The notes beneath the pieces are model-generated. The model was not told the DNA's origin and made no database searches. It worked only from the letters and a program-made list of their open reading frames with translations. From contig CAAAJI010000126.1 in NCBI GenBank assembly GCA_900642245.1, positions 37,438 to 101,437 of the forward strand: 64,000 nt of DNA, in the 5' to 3' direction. A program made the position numbers and the translations under genes. This DNA is from Fragilaria radians (taxonomy: Eukaryota; Bacillariophyta; Fragilariophyceae; Fragilariales; Fragilariaceae). This document shows positions 45,292-55,765 of this stretch, one piece after another (the first letter of the stretch is position 1; each line of letters starts with the position of its first letter).

Positions 45292-45678
45292 TGATAGAAA
45301 TTAAAACTTACTTTGGGCTTCTGCTTCAAGGCTTGGCAACTAAGACTTTGAATCGATGAGTGGAGATGATAATCTCCAGTTTAAACAGCTTGAAAAAGGG
45401 CGAAAACACTTACGAAAAACGTAAAAGCTGAGGTTGAAACACTAATTTAAAGAGATAATTTAACCTAGTTTGTAACTACTATTTCTCGAAATTTCATCTC
45501 CAACAGATGATTTCTCACCAAATTTCCTCTCTTTCTTAACTAATTTTGTTCCACATCTTCACTAAATTTCTTTACCTGGATTTTCTTCTAAACGATGATT
45601 CTTGAATTATTCTTGTGTTTAATCATCAATCCTTTCAACATATATTAAATCATCAAACATTGGAAATACCTTCCAACA
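45292..45678 (-). repeat. Element 1, 5' LTR (387 bp)
   Basis: Its start and end match those of the 3' LTR; the 16-bp difference accounts exactly for the length gap. The promoter of the element should lie here on the - strand. I could not identify a tRNA primer-binding site next to it. Confidence 0.92.
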
Positions 45679-46758
45679 CACAAATATGAATGACATTACA
45701 TGTCTAATTTTGTTACACACCTATTTTTATGATAGTGACATTCGGCCAATATTTACATCATAAATAGCTTTGCCAATGGGAGCGAAAGTCAAAGAAATTT
45801 GTTGTAATAAGCAATGAATAAAAATTGACAAACATTGAAAAAGCTAAGTCATAAACATCAATATGTAGCTTTAAGCACAATTGGAATCAAATGAAAAGGT
45901 GTAAACAACATTCAATTAAAAATCTCTGTGAAACAAGATGAGAAAGAAGTAGCCTTCAGAACACAAAACTGGAAAGCATATTCTGATCAACACCCCAGGG
46001 TGATGTTGAACCTGAAGAAAATGACGAATATGAAGAGGAATGAAGTGGGTACAGTGACTAAGCACTTAATAATGCAATGTGTGGCAAACGTTGGAACTGG
46101 TCTGACGGGAGATGAAATCAATTCCAAAACAAAATTGCATGTGAAGTATGATCAAGCCCATGAACTCACCAGAAAGGGAACAGTGAAGGTTGGCAGTCAA
46201 AGTGGAATTTAAATGAATGGTTAAACCAAGCATGGAAACCAATTAACCTTTATTGAGGTACCAAAAGGATCAAAAATGCTCACCTCTCAATGACTACAAC
46301 GGAAGCAACTAGCCATAAAGTTCAGTTGAGGAAAACGACGTTTTCCTATTGTCTTGCCCAGAGAATAAATATCAACCTTTTCAATTCCTAGATGTTTCCC
46401 TGGCGCTTCACCATCCATTACTTCTCGTACCTGCAATGGCTCCATTATAACATTATTGCCTTTTTTTAATAATTTATCCATGATTCTATTCTGATTTAGA
46501 TGGGCTTCATTCACATTTTGCAACCCATGCAACCTATGGATCATCTCCGCCACACATGCTTGCTTCTCCTGTGACAATATTGTGATTGACATCACATTTT
46601 CCATATCCCTAATGAATAACCCTAAACAAATAAAAACTAACTTTTCTTGATATTTCCAAAAATACTCGTAACGTCAAGTCACTTTTCTATAAGAAGCAAA
46701 TATTATTGGTCAATTTCTCACTTTTGCCATATGCTGTTAACAGTTTTGTGTCACTGAT
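45679..46758. repeat. Direct segmental duplication, copy 1, right part (partner 61047-62160)
   Basis: Continues the match to the right-hand copy after element 1. Homology stops at 46751 (62160 in the partner), just before the 137-bp LTR of element 2. A 94-codon + strand frame (45928-46212) begins at CTG and is not conserved in the partner, so I do not call it. Confidence 0.85.
46287..46604 (-). pseudogene. Old copia RT/RNase H-junction remnant (copy 1)
   Basis: The - strand reads REVMDGEAPG followed by a lysine- and leucine-rich stretch. The partner at 61745-62020 keeps the frame slightly differently and reads EAPGHI, a stop, then ELKRLIF. Together they match the 'RELS.VMDG..PGH.KELKRLI.FV' junction of copia polyproteins (compare element 1 at about 42080). 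The upstream half of the ATG frame is not recognised. It is present in both duplicates and so predates the duplication. Confidence 0.5.
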
Positions 46759-46895
46759 TGCTACTAGGTCTTAGATTCTAGACTACAATATGATTCTTTG
46801 CCTCGTCCGACTCGCAGAGCCTCTAACTTTCTCTTTTCTTCTTTCTTCCGTACTTGTATGACAAGTATCACTAAAATAACTAAATTACTGCAACA
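46759..46895 (-). repeat. Element 2, 3' LTR (137 bp)
   Basis: TG...CA ends. Matches 51107-51243 with a handful of substitutions. No clear polypurine tract borders it. Confidence 0.88.
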
Positions 46896-46922
46896 CACTC
46901 GTGCTGGATAACTGGTGCAGTT

Positions 46923-49900
46923 TCATTCCTCATTCATAATTGCTTTTCTCATATCTCTAAACGTTTGTCCTGTTAATGGTTTTGTCATAAAATCAGTTAT
47001 CATTGCACCGGTTGGACAGTATTCAATTGAAACTTCTCCTCTTGTGATGAGGTCAGTAATAAAGACGTATTTAATGTTGAAATGTCTTGTCCTTTTGCTT
47101 GAACTAATTTTTCCATTCATATCTAGTTTCATTGAGCTTTGGTTATCTCTATAGATAATATTCTCCTTAATATCATATCCTTGCGCTTCAAGAAACAATT
47201 TTGTCCACATCACTTTTGAGATAACATCATCCAGCGATACCAATTCTGCTTCGGTAGAGCTTTTGGTATTCACTTTCTGTTTTGTGGAAACCGTTTGAAT
47301 TGCTCCTGCTCCCAATGACATAACTCCACCCGTATAACTCTTGAAATCATTGTGAACAGCAAACAATGCATCCACATAGACAACATAGTCTTTGTAAATC
47401 TCTGGATTGATTTCAATTAACATATCAACTAAAATGCCTCGAATTTTCATTATGACTTTGTCTTTCTTCAAATCTAACTCTGTTTGAACAAATTCATTCG
47501 GGATGTCAACTGTCATTAAATCTCTACCTTCTTCAGCCTTGATGGTTGCTGTCAAAAATATAGATTCAGTCGCTGCTGTAGGGCTTGTTGCATCTTCATG
47601 ACTGACAAATTCACGTTGCACACTGCCATTAGCACAAGTTCTACCCTTTATTGTGTTATCCTTCTTTTCAACCAAGAAAATCAAACTCTCCAATGCTTGT
47701 CTCTTTTCTTTTGCGCTCAACTTTGACACATCAATTGGTTCAAAGACTTCTCTGTCATTCAATTGCTTCATCTCTCCAAAAGCAGCATCCCATCCTTTCT
47801 TACCAAAACAATGAATCCCTTTATTCAAGCTATACGTCTGTACAAATTGAAAATACAGCTTTGAATCATCCAGCATGTGATTCAAAGAGACTGCAAATGC
47901 TTTTGCTGAATTATGTGTCTATTCAATATATTGATAACCCTGTGTTGGAATATTATATTGTGAAAAAGAAAGTCTGAGTGGTGGCTTTGACACTCTTCCA
48001 GATCGGGTTGTTTTGTAAGTCTGTCTTGCTTGATCATTATCCTCATCATCTTGACTTGAGACATTTTCATTGGATGCGTCATCTATATCATTTGTAGGGT
48101 ATTCTTCATCATCTTGCCCATCATCATGATTCTCCGCATGATGTTTGTTATTATATGGATTGATTTCTGGTACAATATTACCAATCTCATTTGGATCCAA
48201 TTCATGATTATCATCATCAGCTTCAATTTCCATATCATCATTGGTCTCATCAACTGCATCTGTATATGTATTTGCATCATTCACTCCTGCAATGGAAGTG
48301 TTGTCATGTAGTATAATTCCACTTCGTGTGGTGATTTTTAATCCAGAAGGCATATTATCATGATCAGCCATTGCATGCACCAAGTAAATCACATCTCTAC
48401 CCATTGGAACTTGAGTGACCACTCTGCGGTGAACAATTGACCCTGTTCTAAGATCCAGTAATTCGTGTCCGCCTTGTTTATTATTCATGTATCTAAGATA
48501 GATACAGTCCAATGTGCGTGGGAGTTGTGAGTTGGAAGATTCTGGCTCGTTGTGACCTTATACATAGCTTCCAAATGGGATCAGACAATGTTTATTGTAA
48601 TCCAAAGTCTCATGATGAATAATCATCCTGGGGCTATAGTAGGGAGATATGCCATTGGCTGCTGGGAAAACAATTAACTTTTTAGTGCTTTCCATAGCCA
48701 ATATTTTAATCATGATGGCTGGTAATCGTGTGAAGGGTAATCTGTGAAAGGTAGCATGAAATCTTTCTTTTATGACACGTATGCTTCTCTCAATTTCAGG
48801 TACATGTTCCTGGGCACTAGGATAGTTCATTTTAACCTCATAGATGCTTTCCAATTCCTGCATCAGTGAACGATATTCATTGTCACAATGATTACTTTTA
48901 ATTTTAAATCCTGCCATATTATAAACACGGAAAACATTGTCCAGTGCACTCCTGTAAGCCTTGGCAGCTTTATTTGGCACCCATTCCGTAGTTCTATACA
49001 TAATGTTTCTTGACAATGTGGTTAAAAGTATAAACCATTGATTTGCATGGTATCCATACATAAATGACATCTTGTTGAGCTTGTATTAACTCCCTGGGTA
49101 CTTCAATGTAATCTGATACAACTGGTACCGGTTTCTTCCGTGTTGTCTTCCCCTTAAGGCTCCCAATATCCGGGCCAAAAATACTCTCTGCAAGCTTAAT
49201 GTCTTCCAATGAAATTGGATTGTTTTTGATAAAATTCATGGTGACCATAGTTTTAAAGTCTTTCAATGATGGAGTCCCAAGAGAATAATATAACTCTCTT
49301 GCCTTCTTAGCCCTTTGAAACTGCCTGTCAGTGTAGAACTTTCTATTCTCCTCCATTGTTGTAATGAATTGATAATTGTTGCTTTCTTCAAATGGATTAT
49401 AAGCGTATAAACCAAAAGATGTTTTGCAAAAAGGAATTGATTTTGCTGGAGAAACATGAGCCCAAAACACTTTCTTTTCATCATAATATGTAATCTTGCA
49501 AACCTTCTCCATTTGACTCATGCTTAGGATATTTGCCAATCCTTTTTCATTAAAATATACTTCTCCAACATGGTTTGTATCTGCTATCATGTTGCACTTA
49601 AATGGTCCTCCATTAGTTGAAAGCATTAATGATTTATCCGCTTCTCAAATATTTGCAACCAACTTTGAGTTACAAAAGGCATGTTCTGTAGATTGATTGT
49701 CCAATAAAATTAAATTTCGCATTTCAGTGATTTTTGCAAATTGAACATGATACCCCTGCCATCTATTACTCTCTGGAATTGTAGCCGCACTTGGAGTTTC
49801 AGCGGGTACATTTTCGGTTCTACTTGGTTGATTTGTTGTCACTGAGACATTATCTGAAGTTTGTTGTGATGTATTCACAAATACTTTTCCTGTTTTCATA

Positions 49901-50301
49901 TACCATTTTGATTTGGGTCGATTCTTGTGAGGACAATTAGGAGACATGTGCTCTGATGAGCCACAACAGTAGCACTTTCCTTCTAACTGGGCAAAAGACA
50001 GACTGGGTATCTGTTGATGTTCATGGCCTTCTGAAGTATTATTTCTGTTATGATTGTTTTGGTTGTTGCTCTGATTGTATCCAGGATCAAATTTATGATT
50101 GCTTAGAACATTTATTGCTTCTGCCATTGACTTTGGGTACTGATCATTACCCAATGAGTATTGTGTATTCAATCCACTTAGAATACTTCCATATTTTTTT
50201 CGATCACTCTGTTCAAGATATAAATAGGCAGCATATTGTTCAAATGCCATCTCTGCAAGATAAGAATAGCTATCTTCTTTCTCAGAAATATATCCATTCA
50301 T
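46923..50301 (-). pseudogene. Element 2 gag end and pol (protease, integrase, truncated RT, RNase H)
   Basis: In order: gag remainder with a CCHC knuckle (CYCCGSSEHMSPNC); protease-like block with LLDNQSTEHAFCN; pre-integrase domain; integrase with SNHCDNEY and the glutamate in PEIERSIRVIKER, but with a frameshift near 49065 where the first Asp should be; a linker with RTLDCIYLRY; an acidic spacer; RT fingers (GRTCANGSVQREFVSHEDA, MTVDIPNEFVQTEL) up to EIYKDYV. There an in-frame deletion (about 47385) joins directly to RNase H (VHNDFKSYTGG, NTKSSTEAELVSLDD). The YVDD core is gone. Stops at 49645 (TGA), 48558 (TAA) and 47919 (TAG) sit where Arg or Gln is expected. Confidence 0.8.
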
Positions 50302-50317
50302 TTGAGTTATAATTTTT

Positions 50318-51028
50318 TTAAATAACCGGACCTCCTAGATGTGATTCCAGCATATCCTTTGCCACTTTAAACCTCTTTGTGTAATCTTGAAGGGATTCTC
50401 CTTCCTTCTGTTGCGCGGATGCAAAGACTCTAAATGCATCCATGATGATAACCATTGGATATTTTTTGTCTTGAAAGTTTAATGCATGTTCTGTAATTGC
50501 ACACAACAACTTAATTGGATTGTTTATTATGTCCTTCTCATAATCCTGGCGCAAATCAATCTTTTGTTGCATGGCTTTTGAGCATGGGTCCCACAAAAAT
50601 GCATATGCCTTGGACATATTCATCAGGTATGTCTGTTCTCGCTTAACATAGACATCAAACAAAGTTTTGAACTCAAGTCTAAACTGTTCATTTTCTAAAG
50701 CTTTGACATCCTCTTCCTTGCTCTGACTTGACTGCAATGTTGGCTTGAATGGGGATAAATTGACATGTTGGAGTTGATCCAGTGCTGTCGCGATATCATT
50801 ACCATAAGCGTAGGTTTTCTTGATCTGATTGATCAAATAAGATGTAGTTGCTTCATAATCAGAAGCTTGTTTAGCAGATCCAAGGTAGTATTGATAATCT
50901 TGCAGGTGCTTCTTGATGATTTCCTTTGATTGGGAAGTATTGGAATCATGTCGTCCACTTCTACCTCTTCCTCTCGACAAATTTCCTCGCGATCCCCGGC
51001 CACGACCTTGTGTATTTCGACCACTCAT
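50318..51028 (-). CDS. Element 2 gag, N-terminal part
   Basis: 236 residues. It starts with an RG-rich tail (GRGRGSRGNLSRGRGRSGR), an RNA-binding feature, followed by a helical gag domain with FRLEFKTLFDVYVKREQTY and QKEGESLQDYTKRFK. The frame ends at a TAA in an A-rich run at about 50312-50320. The continuation is in another frame from 50301, so a 1-nt indel in a homopolymer split gag here. Confidence 0.75.
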   Translation of the reverse strand: MSGRNTQGRGRGSRGNLSRGRGRSGRHDSNTSQSKEIIKKHLQDYQYYLGSAKQASDYEATTSYLINQIKKTYAYGNDIATALDQLQHVNLSPFKPTLQSSQSKEEDVKALENEQFRLEFKTLFDVYVKREQTYLMNMSKAYAFLWDPCSKAMQQKIDLRQDYEKDIINNPIKLLCAITEHALNFQDKKYPMVIIMDAFRVFASAQQKEGESLQDYTKRFKVAKDMLESHLGGPVI

Positions 51029-51106
51029 TGTTAATCAATGATATTTTAGTCTAGAATGTTGAAATTACTTTGTCGAAAGTAAAAAGAATCCTTGAAATCA
51101 CTTGAT

Positions 51107-51243
51107 TGCGACTAGGTCTTAGATTCTAGACTAAAATATGGTTCTTTGCCTCGTCCGACTCGCAGAGCCTCTAATTTTCTCTTTTCTTCTTTCTTCCGTA
51201 CTTTTATGACGAGTATCACTAAAATAACTAAATTACTGCAACA
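51107..51243 (-). repeat. Element 2, 5' LTR (137 bp)
   Basis: In element sense it begins TGTTGCAG and ends GTCGCA, about 80 bp before the gag ATG at 51028. It is short for a copia LTR. Confidence 0.88.
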
Positions 51244-51247
51244 CTTG

Positions 51248-51638
51248 GAGCGGTTTGAAAACACTAGCACAGAAAACTCTTGACATTCCGTGTAATAGAG
51301 CCGATAGCCAGTCACTGATTGCCGTAACGTTAGAATCGTATCCTGGAGTCTTGTCGTTTGAGATATAGCTCAATGCTGTGAAAAGCGGAAATCAATTTGG
51401 CAATACTGGAAATCAATTGTACTTGTTGGAAGGGTCTGCATCACTCAACACTATTCTCAACAAAACTGATTTCAATGACCCAAACTCAACAGCCTTTATT
51501 TCCATTGGGGTACACCAATCCCTTGAAAGCAGCACTCCGCTGAATTTCAGTGTCGTGCTGAGCTGGAATGCGGAACCTTTTCGTTACATTCGGTTAACAC
51601 AAAGAAAAGCCAAAGGGTTTCTAGATTTCCTAGCTTAG
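51248..51638 (+). pseudogene. C-terminal remnant of the secreted Cys-rich/PKD-like protein
   Basis: Matches 63732-64000 of the gene at 62314 and continues past the point where the window ends. A CAG codon of the intact gene is TAG here (51366-51368). The first 472 codons and the promoter are missing, replaced by element 2. The frame ends ...GFLDFLA and TAG at 51638, which predicts that the intact gene extends about 40 codons beyond the window edge. Confidence 0.85.
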
Positions 51639-52218
51639 CTTTATGAATCAATATCGTAAGGAACAAAACAAAATTTCAAATTCAAAGAATGGCATCATCA
51701 GGATAGCATTTATCATGCCACGGTGTATGTAGCATAAAAGACAATACTTGATATACCTTGACATGTGAATAAATAAGATAATACCACAGTTGAAAGGTTT
51801 TACGTAATATCCAGTCTTTAGTCAAGTTATAGGCTTAAGAGATGAATTTTGTACCGTTATTGGAGACCTCCATGTCTAGTAGCACAAATAAATATAGTGA
51901 ATAAGGAAATTATGTCGTTACACATTGATTCACAGCAAGTTTTAAGTTAATTATCCTTTTCATTTCCTCCACAGATTTGGATGATAGATAAAAATATTCC
52001 CATGAAGGGCAATGTGAACTTTTGTGAAGAAAATCAACAGGCAATCAATCTGAAATATAGTCCTAAAGAGATTATTATTTTCATTTGAGTCTTTTCAACA
52101 TAGAGCAGGAGCTTGTGCTGCAAAGAATCGCTAGGACACGTTGCAACAGAGTGGGATGAACTTTAATGAGGTAAAGCAATAGTTAAGAATAACTTTCTTA
52201 CTAGTAATTCCGGAATAC
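51639..52218. other. Non-coding junction between duplications, nothing seen
   Basis: AT-rich sequence that links the gene remnant on the left to the copia fragment on the right. No repeat partner or ORF was recognised. Confidence 0.4.
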
Positions 52219-53110
52219 TCAAGTTTCACAGAGTGCTACTCTGCTGTACGCTGAGTAAAGAGTAGTCACAATGTAAAACTTGTGTAGCTTTAGTACTTTT
52301 CTTGAAGAGATGCTTGACCGTCTTTTGAAGAGTTGACTTCCAATTGTAGTTGCTGTTAAGAGATCACCATTTCCAATTCTAATGTTCTCATTAATCTCTC
52401 TAACATCAAACATGCCTCTATCTGAAGCAAAATAGTGTGAACTTGCGCCACAATCACAAATCCAAATGTCATCTGCAATCTTTTCTCATCCGATGTTGCT
52501 GCAAAAACCAAATCTAGTGACTCATGGTTTTGCCTTTCGCGATTACTGTAGTTACTTTTACCAGAAGGATTATTCTTAAGTCGTGAATCCATTTTCTTGA
52601 GCTTGAGACAATTTTGCTTGACATGTTCCGGCTTGTGACGATAATTGCAATAAACTCCTCCATACGTTTTCCCACCGCTATTACCACCATTTTGATTTCT
52701 TTTTTCGATTTTTACATTTGAACAACTTATGTCCTATCTTTCCACAATGTCTACATTTGCCTTTCTATTGACCGCCATAATCGCCGTGTCTTTCGAAGCT
52801 TCACCATTATTATTACTTAATATACTGTTTAATCTTTCAAAGCGCAGGCTCGACTCTGCTCTGATTTCACTAACAGTTCAGGGGTTTTTAACATCTCAAA
52901 TTCTTCTCTCCAAAAGAGCAACTTGAAACCCATAATCTAACGGGAGATTATTCAACACATGGTTGAAAGAAATGCCTTTACTGACACAAAGAATTAGGAA
53001 TGTCCCTTTTCCTGACCAACAAATCCTTTGATTATGCTCATTTAAGGTATCATCCAGTTCTTAATTTGTATGATTCACGAAAGAAATTGGGTTATGGAAC
53101 ATCTTCAGGC
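52219..53110 (-). pseudogene. Ty1/copia gag-protease remnant (fragment 4, sister of fragment 3)
   Basis: Follows 32550-33350 closely: the zinc-knuckle region, SRL-x-NNPSG-x-SNYSNRERQ, the protease start and ENIRIGNGDLLTAT. The protease aspartate region is frameshifted (bases missing near 52480-52490 relative to fragment 3). Both fragments share the TGA in the gag segment (at about 52875 here), so that stop is ancestral. It lies just downstream of the secreted-protein gene in both loci. Confidence 0.7.
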
Positions 53111-53642
53111 CTACTAGAATGTCCAACCAAAACATTTTAACAATGTTAGAAACCGTAGATAATTGAAGTGTTGTAATTTGTATAATGTGGTGGATATTTA
53201 GAAGCTAGGAGTTTTAAGTTGATCAACCAGGACTTAAAAAACCAACCTTTTAAAGATTTTTAATACTACACAACTGAGATAAGCTAAGCTATTTCATTTT
53301 TCTATGCAGCAATGTCTATGTCATTATAGGAATATCAGTTACAGCAAAAGGATGTTTTCTTGACAATCAGCACCTGATTCGCTAAACAATTGACTCCATC
53401 CAGGTGTCCCGTATCCTTAGCGATTTAAAACAACCGGACATCGAGGTGTATCTACATAACAATTCACAGAATCATTTTCTGAATTCATAAATATCCTTTC
53501 TTTACTACATTAGGATTTTTCTTATGTAACGGTAGTCATAAGTGATTTTGATTCTATTTCGTTTTCTAAATTAAATAGTGTCGCGTGGATTATTCCGCAT
53601 CGACCTAGCACACAAAGTCACACACAATGTCTTCCTTTGAAA

Positions 53643-54584
53643 TTATCTGGATTCTCCAGATAGTACTAGAAATGGTCCTATTTTGTCGCCTACACGCACC
53701 GGAACTGAGCATGAGGTATCGATATAACAAGTACCCCAATCAGATATCTCAAATTCACTCCTATCCCTCATCGTCGGTCCACCTCCTATGGTAATCCGAG
53801 TTCCAGAAACGATTGGAATCTCTGTTCCATAATAGTTCAAAGTTCCTTTTTCGGGGTAGTTTGATTTAACACAAGTTGTCTTATTTCCCTGCACTTTCGA
53901 TGTGGCGGATGGTAGATCGTATTGAAGAGTTAAAGAAATGAGATTCCCACTTCCTGTGCAAAGATTCTTCCCAAGAGGTGGGACAATAGGAACTCGTGTC
54001 GGACGTCTGATAGTCGGTACTCGTGTTGGTCTGCGTGCGGGAACTTTAGTGGGCTTTCGAATAGGGGTGCGTGTCGGAGAAGTACCAGAAGTATCACCGT
54101 CGAGTACTAAGAAGGGTCCAATTTTATCACCGATCACTAAGGGAACGGTACAAGATGTATCAATGTGACACTTTCCCCACCCACTAATATCGAAAACTGT
54201 TTTGTCAGTAATAAACCCTCCAAACTCGATCAAGTATAAAAGTGATACTTCCATTTTCATCACACCATTAATTGTCAGGGTTGCTGAAGTGGGATAATCT
54301 GCTTCAACGCATGTAGCTTTATTGCCTTGATAGGAAGAAGTAGCTGCGGTATTTTCATAAACAAGTGATAATCGTGTTATTCTTCCTCCTCTATCACAAA
54401 TGTTTTCACCCACTTTACTCAACCCTCGCTTCATTACTTCTTGTGTTTCTGCATTAGCTTCGTGAACCACAGATAACGTGGTCATTTTCACATCTCTTCC
54501 ACCTTCCTTATCTTGCAAGCTCAATCCCTTACCAAGACACAGCGTAACACATGAAGTGATTAGTAGAGGGAAAAGTTTCATCAT
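53643..54584 (-). CDS. Secreted two-domain protein, four cysteines per domain (copy 3, intact)
   Basis: 313 residues, starting with two methionines (54584 or 54581); the second matches the start of copy 1. It has a signal peptide (MKLFPLLITSCVTLCLGKG), two domains with identical cysteine spacing and the P/T/R linker. It differs from copy 1 by about ten residues, mostly conservative, with all eight domain cysteines and both WG-x-C and IDTSC blocks kept. The coding sequence is close to copy 1 while the 3' flank (53450-53600) is strongly diverged. That indicates selection on the protein. It is likely an extracellular or wall protein; the ligand is unknown. Confidence 0.85.
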   Translation of the reverse strand: MMKLFPLLITSCVTLCLGKGLSLQDKEGGRDVKMTTLSVVHEANAETQEVMKRGLSKVGENICDRGGRITRLSLVYENTAATSSYQGNKATCVEADYPTSATLTINGVMKMEVSLLYLIEFGGFITDKTVFDISGWGKCHIDTSCTVPLVIGDKIGPFLVLDGDTSGTSPTRTPIRKPTKVPARRPTRVPTIRRPTRVPIVPPLGKNLCTGSGNLISLTLQYDLPSATSKVQGNKTTCVKSNYPEKGTLNYYGTEIPIVSGTRITIGGGPTMRDRSEFEISDWGTCYIDTSCSVPVRVGDKIGPFLVLSGESR

Positions 54585-54789
54585 TATTTTGTTGGGTTTG
54601 TATTTTGTGACAACTCAAATTTTGTGTTTGAGCGAAATCTATGGACATCACAATTCACAAATTGAAACTCCTAGCAGATCACGACTCAATGGATAACGGT
54701 TTTGATTGTCGCAACCATGTGAACATGTAATTCTTTTTTGAATCAACGGACACAAATTTGATCCCGCTAAAATTCGAAGAAAAACAGAA

Positions 54790-55029
54790 CTAACCCTATT
54801 GGATTACTTAATGAGTACTGAGGTAAACACAGGTAGTTCGACTCAACAATACTAATAATCGTTGGAGTAATTGGTGCTTGCTTTGCAACGCTGAGTTAAA
54901 AGATCATAATAGACAATTCAAAATAATGTATCTTTGAATCTCCTTTTATAAATTTCCAAAAATAATCATGACATGAATTTTATGATTGTCATCTTGTAAT
55001 ACAGAGTTTCTAGGTTATAAAATTTATTG
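54790..55029. other. Junction region, nothing seen
   Basis: Short AT-rich stretch between the secreted-gene locus and the R1 repeat. It has no counterpart in the left copy, where only about 60 bases separate them. Confidence 0.3.
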
Positions 55030-55765
55030 CAAGATGCAATATTTGAGTTTTTCTACGTGACCTAACATGACATTGGTATTTTCAAATGTATTCTATCTCA
55101 CGTGACTACCTCTGTGATTCTATAAATTGTACCATTGATTCATCATTGATGACATCATAAAGTGTAAAAGTAGACATCGCCCCTTTTTTCTTATTATTTT
55201 GTTGTCGTCATTGCTCCTTCTGTTATTGGAACGTCAAAAGATTGTTGCTGCTTTTGGAGTATCAAAGCTGTAGTGAAAAAATAAAAAATGTTGTTGTTGG
55301 TGCAAAGACTCTATCATTGCTTTGTCAACTTTAATTCTATGCATTCTTTACTTTGATGAAGGTTTATGAATTGAGACAAATGAAAGATTATTATGAGAAC
55401 AGTCATCCCAAACATTACAGTAATACTTTAATTAAGAAGCATGAAACTTATTTACATTTCCAATTTCTTGAAGAAATTTCATTTTATCTGCAGATTAATA
55501 TCACAGTTTAGAGGCTGCTTTTAAAGAATAGATAGTTTACGATTGAAAGTTTGGACAAAATTCTAGTTTAGAATTTTTGAGGAATGTAGAATTGTTCTTA
55601 TCTTAAGATCAGCAGATGGAAAGGTGGAGCATTAAGTCCATAACCTCGTTCGTGGTCTATGACGTAAAAGGTTACGGGTTAAAAGTTTTAAAACATCACG
55701 ATGCACTGATGCCGGCTGAAGGCCAGATCGGATGTGAAACTTTTTTAGTAGTGTAGAGATAATCA
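55030..55765 (-). repeat. Dispersed ~0.85-kb repeat, copy C (family R1)
   Basis: Reverse complement of the R1 family, with landmark words CAATGTCATGTTAGGTCA, GAATCAATGGTA and TTTCACATCCGATCTGGCC in the expected order. It is more diverged and more indel-rich than copies A and B. Confidence 0.6.

Larger units (their letters stand above)
41107..45678 (-). mobile_element. Ty1/copia LTR retrotransposon, element 1 (defective, recent)
   Basis: The element is bounded by two LTRs that begin TG and end CA on the + strand (in element sense they start TGTTGGAAGG). The duplicate locus at about 61047 is an empty site reading CATACACAAATATGAATG. Here CACAAA flanks both sides, giving a 5-6 bp target-site duplication. 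Gene order in element sense is gag, protease, integrase, RT, RNase H. The coding region has in-frame TGA codons at 44555-44557 and 43022-43024, frameshifts near 43800 and 42665, and an internal deletion in the integrase core. It is therefore non-autonomous. Confidence 0.93.
46759..51243 (-). mobile_element. Ty1/copia retrotransposon, element 2 (defective, 137-bp LTRs)
   Basis: Two LTRs of exactly 137 bp frame a degenerate copia polyprotein on the - strand. The flanks share no target-site duplication (CACTGAT on the left, CTTGGAG on the right). In the partner locus 1571 bp (62161-63731) lie where the element sits here. It therefore replaced, or was joined by deletion to, part of the secreted Cys-rich gene. 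The RT catalytic core is missing and several stops interrupt the frame. Confidence 0.88.

Noticed and set aside
45928..46212. 94-codon + strand frame
   Set aside because: Begins at CTG, and the duplicate copy near 61300-61590 has indels that break it.
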